Positions 46,174-55,167 are shown, counted from the stretch's first letter. The stretch is 64,000 nt of DNA from Bacillus thuringiensis (GCF_022095615.2 NZ_CP155560.1:491995-555994); one strand, 5' to 3'. Numbers and translations: made by a program. The notes: a model not told the origin generated them from the sequence alone.

Positions 46174-46395
46174 TTATTTTAAATCCAATTTACTTAAAGT
46201 AAACATCCCTACAGATATAATGGCTGCGCCTACTGCAGAACCTATCCAGTCTCTCAAGCTTAATGTATTTAAAGGTGTATCTGTTAAATTCATAATTAAA
46301 AAGATAGCAAAAATTAATATACCGAATGCTAAGCCTCCCCAAAATGTTTGTAACGATTTAATAATCTTCTTTCGGAATTTGTTCATATAAATCAT
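46174..46395 (-). CDS. Small two-span membrane protein
   Basis: 73 residues (or ~70 from MNKFRKK). A basic N-terminus is followed by spans at ~18-36 and ~48-64. Ribosome site AAGGATG. No family recognised. A lone gene among relics. Confidence 0.55.
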   Translation of the reverse strand: MIYMNKFRKKIIKSLQTFWGGLAFGILIFAIFLIMNLTDTPLNTLSLRDWIGSAVGAAIISVGMFTLSKLDLK

Positions 46396-46505
46396 CCTTA
46401 CTAATACTTTGTATTTTTATAAATAAATTATTGCATGTATAAAAATTGAAAGTACGAAATATGCACTATTGCATATTAGAACTCAAAAAAATAACCCATT
46501 TATAA

Positions 46506-46657
46506 GTAAATAGATTGAACGGAGGGGAACCGTATCGTATAAATCAAATTTCATTTTTTGAAGACATCGATGGAATGGAAATGCATGGCATGAAAATGTG
46601 TTCAAAAATGAATATCCAAAGCAATATAAAGATTTTGAAGGTTGGAGCGAATAAAAG
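46506..46657 (+). pseudogene. 3' relic of a phage-type protein
   Basis: One frame reads WNGNAWHENVFKNEYP and KDFEGWSE before its stop at 46655-46657. It looks like the end of a larger coding region whose start is gone. Identity uncertain. Confidence 0.3.
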
Positions 46658-46733
46658 TAGCGAATCAGCGGCTTTTTTATTTAATAAAAAAGCATTTTAA
46701 ACATTTCTTATAGAATCGAATACTTATATAAAT

Positions 46734-47048
46734 ATGGGAAACAGATTTGATTCTTGGAATGAGGGTATCGATGTGGATATAACACATATTATGGCGAGAA
46801 TAGTGGTGAATGGGAAAGATCTTCCGTTTACTTCAGTTAGAACCTCTGCGTGGGTTAATGGACCTGCGAACGATTTAATTGTTACGACTAAGCAAAGAGT
46901 GAATGAACTTTATCGGTTTATGTGGTCACGTGTGCCAGTTATGCTAACAATGTATTTCCTTCAGGGTGCTGACGTGATGAGATTTGCTAGGGTTGCTGGA
47001 GTTGATGAAAGTGTAACGGGAGAATATATATATCATTTTATTTGGTAA
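46734..47048 (+). CDS. Hypothetical protein, possibly a fragment
   Basis: 104 residues starting MGNRFDSWNEGIDVDITHIMA with no good ribosome site. Middle part NGPANDLIVTTKQRVNELYRF. No family recognised. The sequence looks coding (codon use, even composition) but is probably the remainder of a larger gene. Confidence 0.4.
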   Translation: MGNRFDSWNEGIDVDITHIMARIVVNGKDLPFTSVRTSAWVNGPANDLIVTTKQRVNELYRFMWSRVPVMLTMYFLQGADVMRFARVAGVDESVTGEYIYHFIW

Positions 47049-47123
47049 TAAGACCAACCTTAAGTAGCCTAACAGCTGCTTTTTTATTTTGAACAGAAAA
47101 AAAGAACCTGCAATGGCTCCTTT

Positions 47124-47348
47124 TCAAAATGATACCTTATACTTATTGATTTTTCGCTTAACATCCATAAAAGCTATTAGTGCAGCAATAGCACAAAGGC
47201 CTTTAAACCAAAGAAATTCAGAAGAAAACAGTCCACCAAAGAAAGCGACCGAGTGTACAAAGCAAGTAATACCAAATAACCAAAGCATGAATTTTAATTC
47301 CTTTGAGGAATACTTATAGTTTTTGAATCTTTCCCACATATGTATCAA
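47124..47348 (-). CDS. Small membrane protein
   Basis: 74 residues; hydrophobic spans at ~20-37 and ~43-60 (FMLWLFGITCFVHSVAFFGG). It is followed by a lysine-rich tail. It lies 10 bp downstream of a similar small membrane gene on the same strand, so the two probably form a unit. Confidence 0.6.
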   Translation of the reverse strand: MIHMWERFKNYKYSSKELKFMLWLFGITCFVHSVAFFGGLFSSEFLWFKGLCAIAALIAFMDVKRKINKYKVSF

Positions 47349-47357
47349 CTCCTACTG

Positions 47358-47564
47358 TTATGAGGTTCTGTAGTTTTTCTTTTTAAAATCGCGCATGTTG
47401 AAGATAAAGAATAAAAGGAAGATAACAGCTCCGATGCCGTTAATCCAGTAGTATGTGCGCCCTGTTGTGAATCCGTTATAGAATTCATAGGCATTCCAAA
47501 TTACAAGAAGTACTGAGCAGACAGTAGAAATCATTAATGAGCCAAAACTTCTCATGATTTTCAC
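47358..47564 (-). CDS. Small membrane protein
   Basis: 68 residues (or 65 from the second Met), two hydrophobic spans (SLMISTVCSVLLVIWNAYEF; WINGIGAVIFLLFFIF) and the basic tail KKKNYR. Ribosome site GAGGTGA. No family recognised. Confidence 0.6.
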   Translation of the reverse strand: MKIMRSFGSLMISTVCSVLLVIWNAYEFYNGFTTGRTYYWINGIGAVIFLLFFIFNMRDFKKKNYRTS

Positions 47565-47893
47565 CTCGATTCAAAATGTTAGAACTTATCTATAATTTTA
47601 CATTTAGATAAATAAATTTACAATAATAGGATGTAATAAAATGATTTAAAGAAATTATCGTGAGGTGTGAGTATAACTAGGCGACAAAGCCTAAATTATA
47701 AAGTGAATAATTTGTTACTATATTTTAATTTTTACAAAAAATAACTATTATCTTCATATTTCAAGAAGGTTTTACAAAAAAATACATAGAAATATAAATA
47801 TATGATAATGAAATGAGTCGAATTTTCATCATGACTGATATCCATAATATGTTCATTTCAAATAACATGAAATACATAGAGAGGAGAGCGATT

Positions 47894-48304
47894 ATGAAAA
47901 AGAAATTTGGTACAGCGCTCGTAGGTTTATCTGTTTTAGGATTTGGAATTTTTGGTTTTACTCATGGAAATGGTGGAGGTATTGTTCAAGCGGCTTCAGA
48001 AGGGGATGGAGGAGGAGCGCCTGCATATGCACATGGACATACAGGAGCACCAGTTTATGGATATGGAGACTATCCAACACCTTCTTTTAATGTAGGAGAT
48101 ACTCCTGCACCGAAGTTAGAAGCTGATGGGGATCATGAAGGAGCACCAACTTATACTCATGGACATTTCCCTGCGCCGAAATTAGAATCACATGGGAATA
48201 CAGGAGGGGCACCATCTTATACTCATGGAGAGGGATGGTCTCCTAGTTACGCACATGGAAATGCAGGAGCACCAGCTAATACAGAGCCTGGTGGGGGAAT
48301 TTAA
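47894..48304 (+). CDS. Secreted Gly/His/Tyr/Pro decapeptide-repeat protein
   Basis: 136 residues. A signal peptide (MKKKFGTALVGLSVLGFGIF; site near VQAAS) precedes ~95 residues made of about eight imperfect 10-12-residue units ending in (A/S)P: AYAHGHTGAP, VYGYGDYPTP, SFNVGDTPAP, TYTHGHFPAP, SYTHGEGWSP, SYAHGNAGAP and two longer KLE units. No Cys. The regular His spacing could bind metal; the units could also be cleaved into peptides. GAGGAGAG precedes the ATG at 47894. A terminator lies at 48339-48375. Confidence 0.7.
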   Translation: MKKKFGTALVGLSVLGFGIFGFTHGNGGGIVQAASEGDGGGAPAYAHGHTGAPVYGYGDYPTPSFNVGDTPAPKLEADGDHEGAPTYTHGHFPAPKLESHGNTGGAPSYTHGEGWSPSYAHGNAGAPANTEPGGGI

Positions 48305-48338
48305 CTAATACTAATATAAAAGTTGTAAGTTTATATAT

Positions 48339-48378
48339 AAGAAAAAAGACTTTGTAGTTTACAAGGTCTTTTTTCTTT
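48339..48378 (+). terminator. Terminator of the decapeptide-repeat gene
   Basis: AAAAAAGACTTTGTAGTTTACAAGGTCTTTTTTC. Confidence 0.8.
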
Positions 48379-48506
48379 GTAAAAAAGTTATTCGAAGAGG
48401 AAAATAACCGAATTTCTTCCTAGTTGTATAGAAGGTAGTGGGTGATATGAAGTGAAGTAAAATATACTATATAACAGCAAATAGAGTCCATGTGTATGTG
48501 AAGTGA

Positions 48507-48542
48507 GAAAAAAGGTGCTCTATTTAGAGCACCTTTTTTAAT
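48507..48542 (-). terminator. Terminator of the SLH gene
   Basis: AAAAAAGGTGCTCTATTTAGAGCACCTTTTTTA. Confidence 0.8.
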
Positions 48543-49059
48543 AGTTTACAGGATCAAATAAGCCTTTTTTGTATGTTCTATAAATCATAGTTACAACTTC
48601 AGCTCTTGTAGCAACGTCTTGTGGACGAGAACCATCAAAAATTCCATTTCCAGATGCCCAATTAGTTGTTGTACCGAAACCAGGCCATGATTTATTAGTG
48701 TAAGCTATGTATCTAAAGCTATAAAGGAATGAACCCATTTCTTCACGAGTTACCCAGTTAGTTGGACGTCCATCTTCAGCAATTCGTAGTTGTTTTGCAA
48801 AACTACGAGCATCATTGTAGTTATAACCATTAGCACCAGTATACAATCTTTCCATAATTAGCCATGCATCTTGTCGAGTTGCTGGGCTATCACGTAAATC
48901 GGTATTTATAATACCTTTATTAAATGCCCAATTCATTTGTGGATCCGCCCAATGTGCTGATGCTGCTTGAGGCGAAATTGTTGCGAAACCAGCAGATAGC
49001 GTTATAGTTGCTGCAGCAACAACTATAAATTTTTTAATTTTTTTTAACATCTTTTCCAT
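48538..49059 (-). CDS. Secreted SLH-like protein
   Basis: 173 residues: signal peptide (site near AASAHWAD) and three degenerate SLH-type units (HWADPQMNWAFNKGII, TRQDAWLIMERLY, VTREEMGSFLYS, ATRAEVVTMIYR) filling the whole mature protein. There is no extra domain. It may sit in the wall as a small cap or act on its own; its relation to the longer SLH proteins at 13.3 and 33.5 kb is distant. An AAGGGAAGGAATGG ribosome region precedes the ATG. Confidence 0.78.
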   Translation of the reverse strand: MEKMLKKIKKFIVVAAATITLSAGFATISPQAASAHWADPQMNWAFNKGIINTDLRDSPATRQDAWLIMERLYTGANGYNYNDARSFAKQLRIAEDGRPTNWVTREEMGSFLYSFRYIAYTNKSWPGFGTTTNWASGNGIFDGSRPQDVATRAEVVTMIYRTYKKGLFDPVNY

Positions 49060-49249
49060 TCCTTCCCTTATACCTTTGTTACAAATGTTATATTAATATA
49101 TTTAGTTTTAAAAGTAAATAGATATATTTAGATTTACGATATTCTTTTAGGAATAATTTGTGACGTTAACAACAAAATGGAATTATAAATATGAATTTTT
49201 TATTTGAATCAATATAAGATGAGTAATTAAATGATATGAAACACCGCAT

Positions 49250-49445
49250 ATGGCTGTAGGTGGGGTAATTCGTATAGGGAAAACAGTTTTTTTAAAATAT
49301 GTTTGCTTCTTTATCATTAGCAAATCCAAATCATGCTCATTTTTATGTAATTGATTTAAAAGAAGAAGGATTGGAATTTAGTGAATATAAGAAACTGAAA
49401 CAAATAGAAGATAGGTATATAAGTGTTAACAAGTTTGCAAACTAA
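49250..49445 (+). pseudogene. FtsK/SpoIIIE-type DNA translocase relic
   Basis: A first frame gives AVGGVIRIGKTVFLKYV (degenerate Walker A GKT) and, after a small slip, another gives LSLANPNHAHFYVIDLKEEGLEFSEYKKL and stops at 49445. This is the ATPase core start of coupling-type FtsK proteins of plasmids and ICEs. A perfect-looking hairpin (TATATAAGTGTTAACAAG ... CTTGCTAGCACTTATATA) overlaps its end at 49415-49462. Confidence 0.6.
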
Positions 49446-49826
49446 CTTGCTAGCACTTATATAGAATAGACAAAAATTATCGCTGATATGTCGTCTTTGA
49501 AAATAGCCTAAATCAGTTAAATCACACTTATACGAAATCCTCATAAAAACAGTTTATAGCATTATGTACTATTCAATTGAGAAACCTTCAATTCAAATAG
49601 GACGCAAGTTAAGTGGATTAAAATTAAAGCAACAAATCAACGGTAGTAATAATAAAGCTGGATAAAATCAAGTTTTATGTATTAAAAGAGGCAAAACTGC
49701 CTCTTTATTATTTTTAACAAAATACGGATTTTGTATGGGGTTTCCTGTAATCAATTCACCACGAATAAGGTTGTCTCATATTATGTAAAGATTGCTCTAT
49801 TAAGATTATAAAAGGATGTGAACGCT

Positions 49827-50051
49827 TTGGAAGATGTTTATGTAAAAATTGACAGTTTAAAAGCAGAACAAAAAGAACTAATGCGAGATATTCGTAATTT
49901 AGAAACTCGCACAACAATTAATGAGAAAGACATAGCTACAATTAATAAGCAATTAGAAAAGATTAGCATGAATACAACTTGGATTTTACGAATTATTATT
50001 AGTGCAATTACTATGTCAGTTTTGGGCTTAATATTAAAAGGAATGATTTAG
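49827..50051 (+). CDS. Second XhlA-like membrane protein
   Basis: 74 residues, close in plan to the protein at 43681: coiled coil (LKAEQKELMRDIRNLETRT), NEKDIATINKQLEKIS, then a membrane span after TTWILRI. A TTG start at 49827 sits 10 nt behind AAAGGA; the GTG at 49818 is too close to it. No holin or lysin follows, so this is an orphan copy. A terminator follows at 50074-50102. Confidence 0.72.
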   Translation: MEDVYVKIDSLKAEQKELMRDIRNLETRTTINEKDIATINKQLEKISMNTTWILRIIISAITMSVLGLILKGMI

Positions 50052-50073
50052 AATTTAAAAATAATAGTACTTA

Positions 50074-50107
50074 TGGAGAGAGGGACAAGTGTCTCTCTTT
50101 ATTTTTA
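50074..50107 (+). terminator. Terminator of the orphan xhlA
   Basis: AGAGAGGGACAAGTGTCTCTCTTTATTTTTA. Its T-tail directly adjoins the IS605-type left end at 50109. Confidence 0.7.
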
Positions 50108-50108
50108 C

Positions 50109-50150
50109 CATTTTAGCCAAGAGGGTTCCTTTAGAACATGGCATAGGTAA
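50109..50150 (+). mobile_element. Solo IS605-type left end (decayed)
   Basis: CATTTTAGCCAAGAGGGTTC follows TTTAC and matches the left end at 4264 over its first ~15 bases, then diverges. Confidence 0.4.
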
Positions 50151-50401
50151 TATCTGTACGATTATGTGAGACATTAGTCAGTACTTATAGATGGTAAAGT
50201 AGACGTATATAATTTAAAACCCATGCAACAATACAAATAATAATTTGTATGTGAGCTTAAAAAATCTCAAGATGGCCCTGAAGAGGAGGGGGCTTGGTAT
50301 TTTTCATTTTGTTTTGCTAACTTGATGTTGATGTGACGTAACCTTCAGTATTAAAAAATTTAAAAAAGTCCCTCAATAATGTTAAAGGGACTTTGCTTAC
50401 G

Positions 50402-50448
50402 CAAATGATCTGTAAATCAATTTATCTTTGATATACAGATCATTTGTA
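50402..50448 (-). terminator. Strong terminator of the 26-residue peptide gene
   Basis: AAATGATCTGTA and TACAGATCATTT pair, with an inner ATCAA/TTGAT stem. Confidence 0.7.
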
Positions 50449-50483
50449 TGATAATATGTATAAAGAATTGTTAAACAATGAAA

Positions 50484-50564
50484 TTACATAAATGCTTTTA
50501 GAAGTTCTTGAATTAATGGGATTGCTCCACCTATAAATTTTAAAACTGCCATTGCGATTTCCAT
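50484..50564 (-). CDS. 26-residue amphipathic peptide (leaderless bacteriocin or PSM-like)
   Basis: The peptide runs MEIAMAVLKFIGGAIPLIQE and ends LLKAFM. It is largely hydrophobic with two Lys and two Glu and would form an amphipathic helix broken by GGAIP. It has no leader or cleavage site. AAAGGAGAG lies 7 nt before the ATG and a dedicated terminator follows, so it is a real gene although short. A CcpA-type cre site lies upstream. Size and composition resemble leaderless class II bacteriocins and phenol-soluble modulins; a type I toxin is the other option. No immunity or export gene is recognised nearby. Confidence 0.65.
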   Translation of the reverse strand: MEIAMAVLKFIGGAIPLIQELLKAFM

Positions 50565-50621
50565 AGTATGCTCTCCTTTGTTTTCGTATTAAGATGAGGT
50601 AAATCTTTATAATCCAATTAT

Positions 50622-50636
50622 AGTAAGCGCTTACAT
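50622..50636 (-). promoter_or_regulatory. cre (CcpA)-like site
   Basis: On the minus strand ATGTAAGCGCTTACT fits WTGNAANCGNWNNCW completely and contains the perfect palindrome GTAAGCGCTTAC. It lies ~60 bp upstream of the peptide gene and next to TATAAT. Confidence 0.6.
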
Positions 50637-50769
50637 TTATAACGATACATTTTTGTATGCAATGTTGCATATTTATACGTTTAGACAAAAATTATACCTC
50701 TATTAGTCATTTTTAATGGTACTATAGCGAGGTGAGAGTCTTTAATGGTTCTCCCTAATAGGAGGAAAT

Positions 50770-50901
50770 ATGGAAAGAGTGCAAGTAATTTATAGTAATC
50801 TAAAAATTAAAAGTTGGGCTAAACAGGTATTAGCTGTAGGAGGAATATTAGGGTTCTGCTACTTGGTGTTATATGTTTTTAGTTTCTTAGTTATTATGTA
50901 A
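50770..50901 (+). CDS. 43-residue single-span membrane protein
   Basis: A basic N-terminal part (MERVQVIYSNLKIKSWAKQV) and one membrane span (VGGILGFCYLVLYVFSFLVI). TAGGAGGAA precedes the ATG and a terminator follows at 50925-50957. Divergent from the 26-residue peptide gene ~200 bp away; an immunity role is possible but unproven. Confidence 0.55.
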   Translation: MERVQVIYSNLKIKSWAKQVLAVGGILGFCYLVLYVFSFLVIM

Positions 50902-50924
50902 ATATTATATAACTAAACTAGTAG

Positions 50925-50957
50925 AGTCTTGCCTAGATAGGTAAGGCTTTTTTGTTG
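50925..50957 (+). terminator. Terminator
   Basis: AGTCTTGCCTAGATAGGTAAGGCTTTTTTG. In 50958-51422 no gene is visible; 51309-51363 holds an IS-end-like stretch bounded by ATAGGGG / CCCCTAT. Confidence 0.65.
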
Positions 50958-51422
50958 TTATTTTTGAGATGAGTAAACTACATACAAGACCTCTCAAGTT
51001 TGTCAGGTACTATGTACGGAGCCTTATTTCTCTATGTTTTAGACACTAACTCCTATTACTGAAAGTAAATAAACTTCAATTTAAAAGTTTCCATTTATAT
51101 TGAAAACACAATTGTATTGATAAAAAATATGTGTTTATTAGATACATCTCAAAAAGACAAGCATAAGTTATATGACGTTTTGGTGGAATCTTTTTATCTT
51201 TGAAAAGGATTTAAATCTTATAAATAGATTTGATCCTTTTCTGTATACCGTAATTCTTATATTAACATATAAATATAATATACTGAAAATAATTTAAAAG
51301 CAAGAATATTAATAGGGGTCCACCACATGCCCATCAACTTAAGACTTTAAAGTAGCCCCTATACGAAGAATTTTTTTAAATTGATATATTTGTACCACAA
51401 TTATTTTTGTATGTGGTTAAAA

Positions 51423-51992
51423 CTAGTTTTTAAGAAGCATATGTTTTAGCAACTGCAGAAATTCTTTATCACTTTTATCATCTTTCATATAATCCTGTTC
51501 ATAGTTAAAAATCATTCGCACTAACATAAAAGCTGTTAGCGGTAATGGTACCTTATGAAAAGTCCCTTGCTTATAACCTTTTTCAAGCAAATTACTTATC
51601 ATTTTAATTGCTTCTTCTTCAGATTGTTTAAAACAAGTTGTAATTTCAGGTGAATGGTACTCTTTATATTCTTGAAAGAGTGTAGAAACAAATGGGTCTT
51701 GATGATATTCTAGGCTGATATAATGAAGGATTTTTTGTATTCGTAGTAAAACATCCTTTTCCTCTTTATATAAATCAAATAATTGTGAGCGTTTAAGTTG
51801 AATATGACGCATATAGCAGTCACATAAAATTTGAGTTTTATCTGTATAGTAATAATAAATAGTTCCTTTACCAACTTTAGCTTTCTTTGCAATTTCATCA
51901 ACCGTTGTGTTACGAACACCACGCGTAGAGAACAGTATTGTGGCAGATTGAATGATTTTCATTTTTTTATTTTCTTTTTCTAATCTTATCAT
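51423..51992 (-). CDS. TetR-family regulator
   Basis: 189 residues. The N-terminal HTH is classic (ATILFSTRGVRNTTVDEIAKKAKVGKGTIYYYYTDK, residues ~16-52). The C-terminal ligand domain is unassigned. It is divergent from asnB with a 400-bp gap that holds an inverted repeat (52336-52369) suited as its operator. Confidence 0.88.
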   Translation of the reverse strand: MIRLEKENKKMKIIQSATILFSTRGVRNTTVDEIAKKAKVGKGTIYYYYTDKTQILCDCYMRHIQLKRSQLFDLYKEEKDVLLRIQKILHYISLEYHQDPFVSTLFQEYKEYHSPEITTCFKQSEEEAIKMISNLLEKGYKQGTFHKVPLPLTAFMLVRMIFNYEQDYMKDDKSDKEFLQLLKHMLLKN

Positions 51993-52297
51993 TGTCTACA
52001 CCCTATCCTTGAAATATTTAGCGAAGTTTTCTTTCATTACATTCTCTATCAGTCTATTTGTCATTTGTTAACGCCTAATAGAAAGTCCTCTAGTTGCTTC
52101 TTATAGAATAACACACATCATTCCTATATCTAGTATATAACCATAATAGAATACGATTTTACATCCTAAGAATAGAAAGGAGAGTATGAAATCATAAGTT
52201 ATTAATTGGACGATGAGAATTCAAGTGAAAGGAAATGGCGATCTCCTCATCGGTTGAATAATTTGATTTTTTACTCAATTCGTTTTATTATATAAAC

Positions 52298-52369
52298 ATG
52301 ACTAAAAGATGCTTTTAGTCGGATTTTTTTACGGAAAACCGACTGGTATTTGATTCTGGTCGGTTTCTA
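52298..52369 (+). promoter_or_regulatory. Terminator/attenuator-like hairpin and inverted repeat before asnB
   Basis: GACTAAAAGATGCTTTTAGTC plus T-tract (52299-52328) is followed by AAACCGACTGGT ... CTGGTCGGTTT (52337-52368). No T-box consensus (AGGGTGGNACCGCG) is present. The second repeat could be the operator of the divergent TetR gene. The rest of 51993-52297 shows nothing certain. Confidence 0.45.
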
Positions 52370-52394
52370 TACTATTTGAGAGAAGGTAGACACT

Positions 52395-54218
52395 ATGTGT
52401 GGAATTGCAGGGTGGATAGACTGGACTAAAGACTTGACTAATGAACAAGAAACGTTAAAAAAAATGACAGATGCTATCATTCACCGAGGACCTGATGCAG
52501 AGGGGCATTGGTTTTCAAAACGAGCGGCATTAGGTCATCGACGTCTCATTGTCATTGATCCTGAAGGTGGCCTTCAACCTATGCTGTATAAAGATGGAAA
52601 TAATACGATTGGTCTTACGTTCAATGGAGAAATTTATAACTATCAAGAATTACGTAAAGAACTTGAGGAGAAAGGTCATGAATTTCAGACAAAGTCTGAT
52701 ACTGAGGTATTACTACATGCCTATTTAGAATGGCAAGAAGATTGTGTTCAACACTTAAATGGGATTTTTGCTTTTGGTATTTGGGATGAAAGATTTGGGA
52801 AATTGATGCTTGGTCGTGATCATCTAGGTGTGAAGCCTTTATTTTTCGCTCAAAGAGGGAGTGCAATTCTCTTTGGTTCAGAGTTAAAAGTTTTACTTTC
52901 GCACCCACTTGTAGATGCAGAAGTAGATAAAGAAGGACTTTCTGAGATATTTTGTCTTGGACCAACACGTACCCCAGGTCATGCAATTTTCAAGGATATA
53001 CACGAAGTGCGTGCTGGCCATTATATGACGTTTACCTCTAATGGCTCGAATACGACACAGTATTGGAAACTTGAAAGTAAAAACCATATAGATGATATTG
53101 ATATGACAGTGGAGACTATCCGCTCCATTTTACAAGATACGGTTAAACGTCAGTTAATTGCTGATAGACCAGTGGTATCTATGCTTTCCGGAGGTTTGGA
53201 TTCAAGTGGTCTAACAGGTTTAGCAGGAAACGAATTTGGGAATAAAGGGGAAAACCTTCATACATATTCCCTGAATTTCATCAATGATGAAAAAGACTTT
53301 GAGCAAGACTTCCTTCGTTTTGATCGTGATGAACCTTGGGTGAAACGTGTGGCTGAATATGTAGGAACAAAGCATCACTCTATAGAGTTGGGATCAGATA
53401 GTTTAATAGAGCATTTATTAATTCCAATGCGAGCACGTGATCTACCAGGAGTTGGAGAACTAGAAACATCACTTTATTTGCTATTTAAGGAAATGAAAAA
53501 AGAAGCAACAGTTGCACTTTCAGGCGAATCCGCAGATGAAGTGTTCTCAGGATATCCATGGTTCCATCAAGAACAGTTTTTAGATGCAGAGATATTCCCT
53601 TGGGGTGTTAATTTATGGTATAGTACAGAAATTTTATCAGACGATCTTAAAGCGAAGATTAGCCCTGAAAAATATCAAAAACAAAAATTTGAAGATGCGG
53701 TTGCTGAGGTTCCTTTTTTAGAAGGTGAAAGTGATCTGCAAATGAAGCAACGTCAAATGTCTTACATGTTTATTACACGTTTCTTGCCATTTATGCTTGA
53801 ACGAAAAGATCGTACAAGTATGATGAATGGCTTTGAAGTACGCGTTCCATTTTGCGATTACCGGCTTGTAGAATACTTATGGAATGTTCCATTCGAAATG
53901 AAAAGCATAGACAATATTGAAAAAGGTATTTTACGTCGAGCTTTTGAAAATGTACTTCCAGAGGATGTACTTTATCGCAAAAAAAGTGCATATCCAAGCA
54001 CAAAGGATGCTTCATATCTACAAGGTATTAGTGATTGGATGTTACATGTGTTGAACGATCCTCAATCACCTATTTTACCATTAATAAATGTAGAAAGAGT
54101 TCGTGCTATTGCAGAAGGAAAAGACAAAGTAATTTCTGGTAATGATGCACGAAGTATAATAGATTATTTACTTCAAGTTAATAGTTGGCTTCAGGAATAT
54201 AATATTAAATTAGTATGA
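52395..54218 (+). CDS. asnB: Asparagine synthase (glutamine-hydrolysing)
   Basis: 607 residues. The mature N-terminus MCGIAGW gives the catalytic Cys of the class II glutaminase; the synthetase part has the PP-loop MLSGGLDSSGLTG. It makes asparagine from aspartate, glutamine and ATP. Length is near that of B. subtilis AsnO/AsnB (614-632). The ribosome site is GAGAAGG. A terminator-like hairpin lies downstream (CGCATCTCCAA ... TTGGAGATGCGG, 54273-54325). Confidence 0.93.
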   Translation: MCGIAGWIDWTKDLTNEQETLKKMTDAIIHRGPDAEGHWFSKRAALGHRRLIVIDPEGGLQPMLYKDGNNTIGLTFNGEIYNYQELRKELEEKGHEFQTKSDTEVLLHAYLEWQEDCVQHLNGIFAFGIWDERFGKLMLGRDHLGVKPLFFAQRGSAILFGSELKVLLSHPLVDAEVDKEGLSEIFCLGPTRTPGHAIFKDIHEVRAGHYMTFTSNGSNTTQYWKLESKNHIDDIDMTVETIRSILQDTVKRQLIADRPVVSMLSGGLDSSGLTGLAGNEFGNKGENLHTYSLNFINDEKDFEQDFLRFDRDEPWVKRVAEYVGTKHHSIELGSDSLIEHLLIPMRARDLPGVGELETSLYLLFKEMKKEATVALSGESADEVFSGYPWFHQEQFLDAEIFPWGVNLWYSTEILSDDLKAKISPEKYQKQKFEDAVAEVPFLEGESDLQMKQRQMSYMFITRFLPFMLERKDRTSMMNGFEVRVPFCDYRLVEYLWNVPFEMKSIDNIEKGILRRAFENVLPEDVLYRKKSAYPSTKDASYLQGISDWMLHVLNDPQSPILPLINVERVRAIAEGKDKVISGNDARSIIDYLLQVNSWLQEYNIKLV

Positions 54219-54437
54219 TAAATGTAATTTTCGAATAAAGAGGATAGATGAGTCCTCAATGACCTAAGTGAACCGCATCTCCAATGTATTAGATAGTTAT
54301 CTAACATTTGGAGATGCGGTTTTATTATCTCGATTTGCAATAACGCTAATCAGTTAGTAAATTAGAATTGAATAAGGGACATGGAAAGAACTAGGGGGAA
54401 TAATATGAATTGGAGGTCCCACGTAAAGGAGAATACG

Positions 54438-54992
54438 ATGAACCTTTTAATTAGAGAATTAGTAGTAGATGATTTAGACGATTTACCGGAGATTGATGAT
54501 AGTTTTATAGTAAATTCTCGGTTGATTTTTTCTCTTTCAAAAGTAAATAAGCAAATAGAATATACAGTAGAAGACGTTCCAAGTTATGAGAAAAGTTATT
54601 TACAAGACCAATATGATGATGAACTAGCATACACTGAATATATAAATAATCCTGAACAAGTAATTTACATAGCAATTTTACATGATCAAATTATAGGAGT
54701 AATGGTATTGAAAAAGAATTGGAATCACTATGCTTACATAGAAGATATAAAGGTGGATAAAAAATATCGTTCACTTGGAGTTGGTAGGAGGTTAATTGAG
54801 CAAGCAACACAGTGGGCAAAAGAAAGCAATATGCCAGGTATAATGCTTGAAACACAAAATAATAATGTAGCAGCATGTAGGTTCTATGAAAAATGTGGGT
54901 TTGTAATAGGTGGGTTGGATTTTTTAGTATATAGAGGGATACATGAAGAAAGCGATGAAGTTGCAATGTATTGGTATTTGCATTTCAAATGA
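54438..54992 (+). CDS. satA: GNAT acetyltransferase, SatA-like (streptothricin)
   Basis: 184 residues. The GNAT core is clear: YIEDIKVDKKYRSLGVGRRLIEQA (acetyl-CoA loop RxxGxG) and LETQNNNVAACRFYEKCGF. The opening MNLLIRELVVDDLDDLPEID and the whole layout match SatA-type streptothricin acetyltransferases of the B. cereus group and B. subtilis. I chose ATG 54438 because TAAAGGAGA precedes it; a longer frame starts at 54381 without such a site. Intrinsic resistance is inferred. Confidence 0.85.
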   Translation: MNLLIRELVVDDLDDLPEIDDSFIVNSRLIFSLSKVNKQIEYTVEDVPSYEKSYLQDQYDDELAYTEYINNPEQVIYIAILHDQIIGVMVLKKNWNHYAYIEDIKVDKKYRSLGVGRRLIEQATQWAKESNMPGIMLETQNNNVAACRFYEKCGFVIGGLDFLVYRGIHEESDEVAMYWYLHFK

Positions 54993-55167
54993 AAGTAAAC
55001 CAAAACTCGAATATATAAATTCCTCGCTGTTACATTCGGGACAAGCAAATAACTAAAAGAAAAAGAAGGTTTCTTTCCGAGAGTAGGGGCATCTTTAATC
55101 TTGCTACCGATAATCAGATGATATGTTAATTAGATTTTGATATTGTATGCATCGTCTTTTCTTCAAT

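Noticed and set aside
51309..51363. ATAGGGG ... CCCCTAT bounded segment with GGGGTCCACCACATGCCCATC
   Set aside because: It looks like an IS terminal sequence, but with no transposase or second copy in the window the call cannot be supported.
52190..52394. T-box riboswitch upstream of asnB
   Set aside because: The conserved AGGGTGGNACCGCG box and specifier stem are not seen; only a terminator-like hairpin and an inverted repeat are present.
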